DNA of 64,000 nucleotides from Sandaracinus amylolyticus (GTDB lineage: Bacteria; Myxococcota_A; Polyangia; Polyangiales; Sandaracinaceae): NCBI RefSeq assembly GCF_000737325.1, contig NZ_CP011125.1:4278001-4342000 (forward strand). The letters are read 5' to 3'. The notes beneath the pieces were generated by a model. It did no database searches. It had not been told where the DNA came from and saw only the letters and a list, made by a program, of their open reading frames with translations. Below are positions 25,350 through 33,263 of this stretch, one piece after another (position 1 is the first letter of the stretch; each line of letters starts with the position of its first letter). Both the position numbers and the translations under genes were made by a program.

Positions 25350-25997
25350 TCACTGGAGCAGCGCGCCGCACTGCGCGCGCGCCGACTCGAGCAGCCCGGG
25401 GAAGTACGGGAAGCTGCGCGCGTCGAAGCTCGGCGCGAAGCCCGCCGCCGCCATGAAGCAGAGGTCGGTGGTGCCGCAGCGACCGGCGCTCGCCGCCGTG
25501 TTCGCGCACGACACGAACATGTTCCAGCGGCCCTCGCACGCGCCGCCGGCGTCGAGCGCCGCGGTGATGCACGCGTTCTGATCCGCCGCGCTCGCGCACT
25601 CCTCCTGGAGGCAGCAGCCGATCTCGCCGAACTCGTTGTCGCAGATGCCCGTCGCCGAGCAGGTCGCGATGAGCTCGCTGCTGATGCAGCCCGCACAGTC
25701 GTCGCCGGCCGGATCGCCGTCGATGCAGGCCTCGTACGCCGCCTGCGTCATCGCGTTCTCGATGCAGGTCGCGGTCGCCGCCGCGCAGACGTTGCCGGTG
25801 GGCGCGCGGCCCGTGCCGGGCGGGCAGGTGTCGGGCGTGCCCGAGTCGGTGCGGCCCGCGTCGCTGCCACCGCCGCCGCCCGCGTCCGTGCCGCCGCCGT
25901 CGGGGAATGTGATCATCGGCGAGTCGTCGTCGCCGCACGCGACCAGGCCCACCAGCGCGACGCACACGATCGCAAGTCGAAGTGCCATCCGATCCAT
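25350..25997 (-). CDS. Cys-rich lipoprotein
   Basis: 215 aa from ATG 25997, preceded by GAGGAGG at 8-nt spacing. The signal MDRMALRLAIVCVALVGLVAC ends in lipobox L-V-A-C. A short Gly/Asp/Thr linker (GGGTDAGGGGGSDAGRTDSG) leads to a domain with about 16 Cys (for example DDCAGCISS, GCCLQEECASA), probably disulfide-bonded outside the cytoplasm. No family is recognised. A comparable signal-linker-Cys-rich layout occurs in other lipoproteins of the window. Confidence 0.82.
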   Translation of the reverse strand: MDRMALRLAIVCVALVGLVACGDDDSPMITFPDGGGTDAGGGGGSDAGRTDSGTPDTCPPGTGRAPTGNVCAAATATCIENAMTQAAYEACIDGDPAGDDCAGCISSELIATCSATGICDNEFGEIGCCLQEECASAADQNACITAALDAGGACEGRWNMFVSCANTAASAGRCGTTDLCFMAAAGFAPSFDARSFPYFPGLLESARAQCGALLQ

Positions 25998-26163
25998 CCG
26001 AACATCCTCCTCAGCGGGGCTCCGCCCCCGAATCACGGCCAGCTGCTCGCCGCCCCGAACGAGCGGGCGCAATACGACAGTGCCGAAACCTGGTCAACGG
26101 GCGGGGCCGTGCGCCCCCGGCGTTCGTGAGCTTGCTCATTCGCACGCGAGCCGAGCGCGCCAC

Positions 26164-26169
26164 TAGACT
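26164..26169 (+). promoter_or_regulatory. Putative -10 (TAGACT), leaderless start of bcp
   Basis: TAGACT ends 7 nt before ATG 26177, with no Shine-Dalgarno in between. Confidence 0.4.
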
Positions 26170-26176
26170 CGCGCGC

Positions 26177-26713
26177 ATGGCCACGGCGAAGAAGACACCC
26201 GCGAAGAAAGCCCCTGCGAAGAAGGCGACGAGCGCCGCAGCGAACGTCGACGCGAAGCTGCGCGAAGGCGTGCTCGCGCCCGACTTCACGCTTCCCTCGA
26301 GCGACGGCGACGACGTCTCGCTCTCCGCGCTGCGCGGCAAGAACGTCGTCGTCTACTTCTATCCGAAGGACGACACCCCGGGCTGCACGCTCGAGGCGCA
26401 CCAGTTCCGCGATGCGCGCGACGAGCTCCGCAAGCGCAACGCGATCGTGCTCGGCGTCAGCAAGGACAGCATCGAGTCGCACTGCCGCTTCCGCGACAAG
26501 CACTCGCTCGACTTCCCGCTGCTCAGCGATCGCGAAGGACGCGTGATCGAGGCCTACGGCGCGTGGGGCGAGAAGAACATGTACGGCAAGAAGTCGATGG
26601 GGATCATCCGCAGCACGGTCGTGATCGCCCCGGACGGCACGGTGAAGAAGGTGTTCCCGAAGGTGAAGGTCGACGGGCACGTCGACGCCGTCCTCGCCGC
26701 GATCGACGCCTGA
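26177..26713 (+). CDS. bcp: Bcp/PrxQ-type thiol peroxidase with Lys/Ala-rich N-terminal tail
   Basis: 178 aa. The peroxiredoxin fold is clear: APDFTLP, VVYFYPKDDTPGCTLEA with peroxidatic C70, and a conserved Arg later in the domain. It reduces hydroperoxides at the expense of thioredoxin. Position 75, where two-Cys Bcp enzymes carry the resolving Cys, is His (LEAHQF), and no other Cys is placed to substitute except C107 in SHCRF. The first 20 residues are ATAKKTPAKKAPAKKATS, a histone-H1-like basic tail not normal for Bcp that could bind nucleic acid. It is a single gene with a TAGACT hexamer 7 nt upstream. Confidence 0.92.
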   Translation: MATAKKTPAKKAPAKKATSAAANVDAKLREGVLAPDFTLPSSDGDDVSLSALRGKNVVVYFYPKDDTPGCTLEAHQFRDARDELRKRNAIVLGVSKDSIESHCRFRDKHSLDFPLLSDREGRVIEAYGAWGEKNMYGKKSMGIIRSTVVIAPDGTVKKVFPKVKVDGHVDAVLAAIDA

Positions 26714-26874
26714 TCGGACGCGCGCTGGCCGGTCCGGACACGCATCTCCGTGCGACGGCTCATCGTGCAGTGAGATCGCTCAAGAACACCTCCGAGGGCG
26801 TCTTTCCGCCGCTGTGCGCGATTGCGTACGCTGCCCGAGCTCGCGTGAGCCTCGCAGCCGTGGAGATGTACGAG

Positions 26875-27972
26875 ATGAACGTCGCTTGGATGCAACGGAC
26901 TGGCTTTCTCGCAGGCTTCTTCGCGCTCGCCGCGGGGATCGCCGGCTGTTCGAACGGTGGGGGGGATCCACAGTGCGATCCCGCGTGCCCGACGTTCTAC
27001 ATGTGCTGTAGCGCGAGCGATGGAATCGCTTGTCGCGACATCGTGAACGACCCGAACAACTGCGGCGGATGCGGCGTGCAGTGTCCGTCGGGCATCTGCC
27101 GTGAGGCGGCGTGCGTGCCCGGCGTGCAGGGCGACGGCGGCCTGCCGAGCGACGGCGGCTCCGGCGGTGATTGCCGTCCGGCGTGCGGCTCGACCGAGCG
27201 CTGCTGCGGGACGACCTGCGTGTCGCGCGTGGGCTACGCGCTCGGCGGCGACGGGCGCAGCGATCCGTCGTTCGACTCGTGCAACGGCTGCGGCATCGCG
27301 TGTGACGAGGAGCGCGCGAGCGCGTGCTCGATCCCGGGTGGCGCCGCGATGGGTGCGCCGCGCTGCATGTGCGGTGCGATCCAGGATCAGTGCCGCGAGG
27401 GCGAGCTCTGTGTCAGCCAGGCGGGTAGCTTCACGTGCGTCAGCACGTCGAACGATCCGCGCAACTGCGGCGCGCCGGGCAATGCCTGCGCGATGAACGA
27501 GTCGTGCATCGGCGGCGCGTGCCAGTGCGCGTCGGCGGGCGTGGCGTGCACCGGCGGCACTGCGTGCTGCTCGACGGGCTGCGTCGACACGATGACGGAC
27601 GCGGCGAACTGCGGCAGCTGCGGCAACGTGTGCGGCGCGGGCGAGACCTGCGTCGCCGGGCAGTGCCTCTGCGGCGGCACCGAGGCGTGCGACCGCCCGA
27701 CGTCGGGCACGTTCGGCGCGTCCTGCGGTGAGATCTGCTGCGACGGCGCGTGCGTGACCGTGGACGAGGCGAACTGCGGCGGGTGCGGCACCACGTGCAC
27801 GGGCGAAGAGGACATCTGCGGCGTGCCGCTCGCCATCATCCCGGGCACGCCCGCCGAGCCGCCGAGCTGCGGCCCCGAGCTGGGCGGCGGATTCCCGCCG
27901 ACGTTCCGCACCGCGTGCGGCGGGGGTGGTGGCTTCCCCGGTCTCGGTGACGGCGGGCTTCCGTTCCCCTGA
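26875..27972 (+). CDS. Cys-rich lipoprotein with CGGCG-type repeats
   Basis: 365 aa from ATG 26875 with GGAG 9 nt upstream; ATG 26866 is in frame but lacks a ribosome site. The signal MNVAWMQRTGFLAGFF continues to a lipobox I-A-G-C. The mature protein has at least eight Cys-rich blocks of the type NNCGGCGVQCPSGIC, ANCGSCGNVCGAGETCV and ANCGGCGTTC. These are EGF-like or keratin-like small disulfide modules common in myxobacterial secreted proteins. The C-terminus is Gly/Pro-rich. The role is probably structural or adhesive at the cell surface (inference). Confidence 0.8.
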   Translation: MNVAWMQRTGFLAGFFALAAGIAGCSNGGGDPQCDPACPTFYMCCSASDGIACRDIVNDPNNCGGCGVQCPSGICREAACVPGVQGDGGLPSDGGSGGDCRPACGSTERCCGTTCVSRVGYALGGDGRSDPSFDSCNGCGIACDEERASACSIPGGAAMGAPRCMCGAIQDQCREGELCVSQAGSFTCVSTSNDPRNCGAPGNACAMNESCIGGACQCASAGVACTGGTACCSTGCVDTMTDAANCGSCGNVCGAGETCVAGQCLCGGTEACDRPTSGTFGASCGEICCDGACVTVDEANCGGCGTTCTGEEDICGVPLAIIPGTPAEPPSCGPELGGGFPPTFRTACGGGGGFPGLGDGGLPFP

Positions 27973-27994
27973 CGCCGATCACGAGTGACCGATC

Positions 27995-28034
27995 ACGAGC
28001 CCGCGAGGAGAGCGCTCCTCGCGGGCTCGTTCGT
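27995..28034. terminator. Bidirectional terminator between convergent genes
   Basis: ACGAGCCCGCGAGGAG (27995-28010), loop AGCG, CTCCTCGCGGGCTCGT (28015-28030): a 16-bp perfect stem. It lies between the Cys-rich lipoprotein (+, ends 27972) and the hypothetical gene (-, ends 28038), with TCGTTTCT on the plus side. Confidence 0.65.
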
Positions 28035-28037
28035 TTC

Positions 28038-28670
28038 TCAGTGCGCGAGCGCGACGAACGCGACGTCGTCGTCCCCGAGCCGCATCACCACGAACAGCAT
28101 CGGACCGACCTCGGTCTCGACCGCGACGACGCTCGGCGCGCGCACGATCACGAGACCACCGCGGTGCGCGATCACCAGGCCGCGCGCCTCGTCGCCCATC
28201 CGCATGCGCAGCGCGAGCCCGTGCGCGACGCGATCCTCGGGGAGCTCGCCGTCGTGCGTCCACAGCACGAGCGCGCCGTCGTCGCGGTCGCGCACACGCG
28301 CGTCCACGGTGCAGCGACCCGCGTGGAGGCGCTCTTCGAGCTCGAGCGAGACGTCGTGGCCTGCGAGCGCGCGCAGCTCGAGCGCCGCGGGCAGCAGGTG
28401 TCGCACGCGCGCCGGGAACCCCGCGTGCTCCACGGTGAAGCCTTGCGGCCCCACGTCGCCGACGCGTCCCGCGAGGCGCGTCTGGAGCGCGATTGCGCCG
28501 TCCGCGGAGCGGCGCGTGCGCGACGCCCCCGGAGGTGCGTGCTCGACGCCCACGTACGCGACCGTCGAGTCGACCGCGTCGCGAGCGAAGGAACCGCGGT
28601 CGAAGGGGAGCACGAGACGCTCCCGGGCGCGCTCCACAGGGGTCATGCCCGAGGAATCAGCATTCGTCAT
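28038..28670 (-). CDS. Hypothetical protein, beta-rich
   Basis: 210 aa from ATG 28670; ATG 28646 is equally possible and neither has a clear ribosome site. The sequence alternates short hydrophobic strands and charged turns and has no signal, membrane segment or Cys cluster. The middle (VEHAGFPARVRHLLPAALE) and the C-terminal GPMLFVVMRLGDDDVAFVAL are the most conserved-looking parts. A PilZ-like beta-barrel was considered, but the RxxxR and D/NxSxxG motifs are not found. No function is assigned. Confidence 0.65.
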   Translation of the reverse strand: MTNADSSGMTPVERARERLVLPFDRGSFARDAVDSTVAYVGVEHAPPGASRTRRSADGAIALQTRLAGRVGDVGPQGFTVEHAGFPARVRHLLPAALELRALAGHDVSLELEERLHAGRCTVDARVRDRDDGALVLWTHDGELPEDRVAHGLALRMRMGDEARGLVIAHRGGLVIVRAPSVVAVETEVGPMLFVVMRLGDDDVAFVALAH

Positions 28671-28781
28671 GCCACGAGGGACCCTCGCGCAAACGGCGCG
28701 TGTCACCCCGATGACCGGGACGCGCGTGTCATGGCGGCTGCAGTGGGTGGAGGGGCGAACACGCGCACCCACGTGCGCCCT

Positions 28782-28810
28782 TTGACTCCGGGGAACGGGA
28801 AGGGTACACG
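28782..28810 (+). promoter_or_regulatory. Promoter of scpA-scpB
   Basis: TTGACT (28782-28787), 17-bp spacer, TACACG (28805-28810). It gives a leader of about 35 nt before ATG 28852 and is the best sigma70-like promoter in this part of the window. Confidence 0.6.
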
Positions 28811-28851
28811 GACCCGCTCGTCGTCGCGCGATCGCGTGCACGAGCCCCGCG

Positions 28852-30750
28852 ATGTCGTCGTCCTCGTCGTCCACGCCCGAGCCGCTGGATCCGAACTTCC
28901 AGCTCAAGCTGCCGAGCTTCGAGGGGCCGCTCGATCTGCTTCTGCACCTCTGCCAGAAGCACGAGCTCGACATCGTGAACCTGCCGGTCGCGTTCGTGAC
29001 CGAGCGCTACCTCGAGTACATCCGCGTGATGGAGAGGCTCGACCTCGACATCGCGAGCGAGTACCTCGTGATGGCGGCGACCCTCGCGCACATCAAGAGC
29101 AAGTCGCTGCTGCCGCCGGATCCCGCGGCCGAAGCGGAAGAGAGCGCGGACGAAGAAGAGATCGACCCGCGCCAGGAGCTCATCCGGCGGCTGCTCGAGT
29201 ACCAGAAGTACAAGGCGGCTGCGGAGGACCTCGGCGCGCGCGGCGTGCAGGGCCGCGACGTGTTCTTGCGCGGGATGGAGGCGCCGGAGGCGACGGGGCC
29301 GGCGGCGCTCGCGGGCGTCGGGCTGTTCAAGCTGCTCGACGCGTTCCAGGCGGTGCTGAAGCGCGCGAAGCAGGACCTCGCGTTCCAGATCACCGCCGAG
29401 GGCGTGAGCATCCAGGACCGCATGTCGCAGCTCGCGGAGCGACTGCGGACGAAGCGGCGCTGCACGTTCGACGAGCTCTTCGACGACGTGAAGTCGATGT
29501 ACGACGTCGTCGTGACGTTCCTCGCGATCCTCGAGATGGCGAAGCGACGTCTGGCGCGCGTGTATCAGAGCGAGCCGATTGCGCCGATTCACCTCGAGTA
29601 TCGCGTGCTCGACGCGGACGGGAACGAGGAGAGCGCGAGCGCCGAGGAGACGAGCGCGTCGGATCCCGGGAGCGAGCGCGCGCCGGATGCCGACGAGGCT
29701 GTCGCGAGTGTCGCGGCGGCCGAGTCGGTGATCGAGAACGTTGCGGAGGCGGTCGAAGAACCCTCGGCAGTCGACGAAGCCTCGGCAGTCGAAGAAGCCT
29801 CGGCAGTCGAAGAAGCCTCGGCAGTCGACGAAGCCTCGGCAGTCGAAGAAGCCTCGGCAGTCGAAGAGGCCTCGGCGGTCGAAGAGGCCTCGGCGGTCGA
29901 AGAGGCCTCGGCGGTCGAAGAGGCCTCGGCGGTCGAAGAGGCCTCGGCGGTCGAAGAGGCCTCGGCGGTCGAAGAGGCCTCGGCGGTCGAAGAGGCCTCG
30001 GCGGTCGAACGCGCCTCGGCAGTCGACGAAGCCTCGGCGGTCGAAGAAGCCTCGGCAGTCGAAGAAGCCTCGGCAGTCGAACGCGCCTCGGCAGTCGACG
30101 AAGCCTCGGCAGTCGACGAAGCCTCGGCAGTCGAACGCGCCTCGGCAGTCGAACGCGCCTCGGCAGTCGAAGAAGCCTCGGCAGTCGAAGAAGCCTCGGC
30201 AGTCGAACGCGCCTCGGCAGTCGAACGCGCCTCGGCCGTCGAAGAAGCCTCGGCCGTCGAAGAAGCCTCGGCCGTCGAAGAAGCCTCGGCCGTCGAAGAA
30301 GCCTCGGCCGTCGAAGAAGCCTCGGCCGTCGAAGAAGCCTCGGCGGTCGAAGAAGCCTCGGCCGTCGAAGAAGCCTCGGCCGTCGAAGAAGCCTCGGCAG
30401 TCGAAGAAGCCTCGGCACTCGAAGAAGCCTCGGCCGTCGAAGAAGCCTCGGCGGTCGAAGAAGCCTCGGCGGTCGAAGAAGCCTCGGCGGTCGAAGAAGC
30501 CTCGGCGGTCGAAGAAGCCTCGGCGGTCGAAGAAGCCTCGGCCTTCGAAGAAGCCTCGGCAGTCGAGAGCCCGACGGACCTCTCGATCGGCGAGACCGGC
30601 TCGGATGCGGTGAGCGCGTCCGATGACCACACCGCGCACGCGCTCGAGCCCGAGCTCGACGCGCCCGACGACGAGCTCGCGCTCCTTGATTCCGACCGCG
30701 ACGTTGCGCACGATCCGCGCCCCGCCGAGCCCGAGACCCCCGAATCATGA
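28852..30750 (+). CDS. scpA: Condensin subunit ScpA with a 264-residue SAVEEA repeat tail
   Basis: 632 aa against about 250-280 for typical ScpA. Residues about 15-260 are a normal kleisin: [19 protein letters not shown] and [18 protein letters not shown] at the N-terminus (binds the SMC neck) and a C-terminal winged-helix region with TFDELFDD and [14 protein letters not shown]. After an acidic linker, residues 305-568 are 44 tandem copies of SAV(E/D)(E/R)A, followed by a 60-residue acidic end. ScpA bridges SMC heads with ScpB. The tail is strongly acidic and probably disordered. ATG 28852 is preceded by a promoter; the stop overlaps scpB by 4 nt. Confidence 0.9.
   Translation: MSSSSSSTPEPLDPNFQLKLPSFEGPLDLLLHLCQKHELDIVNLPVAFVTERYLEYIRVMERLDLDIASEYLVMAATLAHIKSKSLLPPDPAAEAEESADEEEIDPRQELIRRLLEYQKYKAAAEDLGARGVQGRDVFLRGMEAPEATGPAALAGVGLFKLLDAFQAVLKRAKQDLAFQITAEGVSIQDRMSQLAERLRTKRRCTFDELFDDVKSMYDVVVTFLAILEMAKRRLARVYQSEPIAPIHLEYRVLDADGNEESASAEETSASDPGSERAPDADEAVASVAAAESVIENVAEAVEEPSAVDEASAVEEASAVEEASAVDEASAVEEASAVEEASAVEEASAVEEASAVEEASAVEEASAVEEASAVEEASAVEEASAVERASAVDEASAVEEASAVEEASAVERASAVDEASAVDEASAVERASAVERASAVEEASAVEEASAVERASAVERASAVEEASAVEEASAVEEASAVEEASAVEEASAVEEASAVEEASAVEEASAVEEASAVEEASALEEASAVEEASAVEEASAVEEASAVEEASAVEEASAVEEASAFEEASAVESPTDLSIGETGSDAVSASDDHTAHALEPELDAPDDELALLDSDRDVAHDPRPAEPETPES
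29764..30555 (+). repeat. 18-bp in-frame tandem repeat, 44 units, inside scpA
   Basis: Exactly 44 units of 18 bp (TCGGCAGTCGAAGAAGCC and variants). The Ala codon is GCA, GCG or GCC in contiguous blocks (GCG mainly about 29876-30010, GCC mainly about 30234-30390), and GAAGAA is replaced by GACGAA or GAACGC in clusters. This points to repeated block duplication. Because 18 is a multiple of 3, copy-number change keeps the frame. No stop occurs in any of the six frames, which creates long false frames on both strands. Confidence 0.97.
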
Positions 30751-32267
30751 GCCGCCCGCGCAAGCGAAAGCCCCGCTCCGGGCAAGACGACGTGAGCACC
30801 GACGAGGGCGTCGACACGAGCGCTGCCGAAGAGACCCCGCTCTCGCCGGACGACCAGGACGTCGTGAACGCGGTCGACGAGGTCGCGGACGCGATCGTCG
30901 CGCGCGTGCTCGCGGAGGCGAGCGCAGTCGAAGACTCCGAGGGCGACGAGCTCGTGCCGGACGCGGACGCGTCGAGCCCCGACGCCGAGCCGCTCGAGAC
31001 CACTTCGGACGAGGAGAGCGCGCCGGCGAGCCACGTCGAGACCGACGCGCCGACGGACACCGACGCGGATCTCGCGCCGGTCGACCCCGCGCTCGCGCGC
31101 GCGCTGGGCCTCGACGAAGCGAGCGGCGACGAGAGCGCCACGCTCCCCGGCGAAGACACCGAGGATCGACCGGGCCTCGAGAAGGCCCCGCCGCTCTCGG
31201 TGGGCGCGGATCACCTGAAGGGCGTGATCGAGAGTCTGCTCTTCGTGAGCGACAAGCCGCTTGCTGCGAACCGCATCGCGAAGATCGCGGGCTCGACGAC
31301 GAAGGAAGTGCAGCGTCTGCTCGATCTGCTCATCGAGGACTATCGCGGTCGCGGCATCGAGCTGATCGAGGTCGCGGGTGGGTTCCAGTTCCGCTCCGCC
31401 GCCGCGAATGCGCCGTTCGTGCGCGAGCTCGTCGCGCGCAAGCCGGTCCGCCTCACGCGCGCACAGGTCGAGACGCTCGCGATGATCGCGTATCGGCAGC
31501 CGATCACGCGTCCCGAGGTCGACGAGATCCGCGGTGTCGACTCCGGCTCTGCGATGAAGGTCCTGCTCGAGAAGAACCTCGTGAAGATCATCGGACGCAA
31601 GGACGAGCCCGGACGGCCGCTGCTCTACGGCACGACGCCGTATTTCCTCGAGTTCTTCGGGCTCGCGTCGCTCTCGGATCTCCCGACGCTGAAGGAGTAC
31701 TCGGAGCTCAACGAGGAGAGCCGCGCGCTCTTCCAGCGCCGCACGGGCGAGGCGATCGAGGGCATCGCCGACATCGCGGTGGAGAAGCGCGAGTACTCGG
31801 ACGAAGAGCTCGAAGAGGCCGCGAAGGAGCTCGACGGAGAGGTCGCGGAGCGAGCGCGCGCGGAGCAGCTGGAGCTCGGGACCGACCGCGCCGCCGAGGA
31901 CGAGCCCGCGGCGGAGCGCGAGGAAGAGCTCGCGTCGCGCGCGGACGCCGAGTCGGACGACGAAGAAGACGACGACTCGGACGAAGACGACGACTCGGAC
32001 GAAGACGACGACTCGGACGAAGACGACGACTCGGACGAAGACGACGACTCGGACGAAGACGACGACTCGGACGAAGACGACGACTCGGACGAAGACGACG
32101 ACGACGACTCGGACGAAGACGACGACTCGGACGAAGACGACGATTCGGACGAAGACGACGATTCGGACGAAGACGACGATTCGGACGACGACGACGATTC
32201 GGACGACGACGACGATTCGGACGACGACGACTCGGACGACGACGACGACGACGACGACGACGACTGA
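30747..32267 (+). CDS. scpB: Condensin subunit ScpB with long acidic N-terminus and Asp/Ser/Glu tail
   Basis: 506 aa against about 180-260 for typical ScpB. Residues 1-150 are an acidic, low-complexity extension. Residues about 150-345 are the tandem winged-helix ScpB core ([71 protein letters not shown]). Residues 408-506 consist only of Asp, Ser and Glu, mostly DDDSDE hexads. ScpB binds ScpA and regulates SMC ATPase heads. ATG 30747 overlaps the scpA stop (ATGA), so the two are coupled and made in fixed ratio. Confidence 0.92.
31968..32264 (+). repeat. 18-bp in-frame Asp/Ser/Glu repeat at the 3' end of scpB
   Basis: About 15 units based on GACGACGACTCGGACGAA encode a 99-residue tail of D, S and E only. 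One unit is enlarged by two Asp codons, and the last units drift to DDDSDD, then pure Asp. The period equals that of the scpA array although the sequence is unrelated. Confidence 0.95.
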
Positions 32268-32317
32268 TCGCTCGTCAGCCTCTGCTCGGCATTTCTCTTC
32301 TGCACTCCACGGACACC

Positions 32318-33247
32318 ATGAAGACCTTCCAGGAGCTGATCCTCGCACTCCAGCGGTTCTGGGCGGACCGCGGCTGCCTCATCGTGCAGCCCTACAACTC
32401 CGAGGTCGGCGCCGGTACGTTCAATCCCGCGACCTTCCTGCGCGCGATCGGCCCCGAGCCGTGGAACGTCGCGTACGTCGAGCCCTCGCGCCGTCCGACC
32501 GATGGTCGCTACGGCGAGAACCCGAATCGACTGCAGCAGTTCCACCAGTTCCAGGTGATCCTCAAGCCGTCGCCGCTCGACATCCAGGAGCTCTACGTCG
32601 AGTCGCTCCGCGCGATCGGCACCGACCCGAGCAAGCACGACATCCGCTTCATCGAGGACGACTGGGAGTCTCCGACGCTCGGCGCGTGGGGCCTCGGATG
32701 GCAGGTCTGGCTCGACGGCCTCGAGATCTCGCAGTTCACGTACTTCCAGCAGGTCGGCGGCATCGACTGCAAGCCGATCAGCGGTGAGCTCACCTACGGG
32801 CTCGAGCGCATCGCGATGTACCTGCAGGACAAGGACGACATCTACTCGGTCGAGTGGGGCGGCGGCATCAAGTACGGAGAGATCGCCAAGCGCCAAGAGT
32901 GGGAGTGGTCCACCTACAACTTCGAGCGCGCCGACGTGCCGCTGCACTTCGAGCTCTTCGATCGCTTCGAGGACCAGTGCCACCAGCTCCTCGGCCTCGC
33001 GAAGAAGAAGGAGAAGGGCAATCAGCTCGTCTTCGAGATCGAGGACCCGCTGCAGCGACTCGTGCTCCCCGCCTACGACTGCGTCGTGAAGTGCAGCCAC
33101 TACTTCAACGTGCTCGACGCGCGCGGCGCGATCAGCGTGACCGAGCGACAGCGCTACATCGGTCGCGTGCGACACATCGCGCGCGCAGTGTGCGAGTCGT
33201 ATTACGCGCAGCGCGAGAAGCTCGGCTTCCCGCTGATCGCCAAGTGA
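32318..33247 (+). CDS. glyQ: Glycyl-tRNA synthetase alpha subunit
   Basis: 309 aa, standard for the alpha chain of the bacterial heterotetrameric GlyRS. It contains the class II catalytic core: [49 protein letters not shown], and motif 3 in [15 protein letters not shown]. It binds glycine and ATP; the beta chain recognises tRNA. It starts 50 nt after scpB, without a strong terminator between them, and is followed by glyS 16 nt later. Confidence 0.96.
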   Translation: MKTFQELILALQRFWADRGCLIVQPYNSEVGAGTFNPATFLRAIGPEPWNVAYVEPSRRPTDGRYGENPNRLQQFHQFQVILKPSPLDIQELYVESLRAIGTDPSKHDIRFIEDDWESPTLGAWGLGWQVWLDGLEISQFTYFQQVGGIDCKPISGELTYGLERIAMYLQDKDDIYSVEWGGGIKYGEIAKRQEWEWSTYNFERADVPLHFELFDRFEDQCHQLLGLAKKKEKGNQLVFEIEDPLQRLVLPAYDCVVKCSHYFNVLDARGAISVTERQRYIGRVRHIARAVCESYYAQREKLGFPLIAK

Positions 33248-33263
33248 TCGGAGCAGACGAGTC

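Noticed and set aside
29589-32348. Long repetitive minus-strand frames opposite scpA/scpB with Leu/Arg/Pro and Ser/Thr/Ala repeats
   Set aside because: The 18-bp repeats contain no stop in any of six frames, so such frames are inevitable; the plus-strand frame continues directly from the ScpA core.
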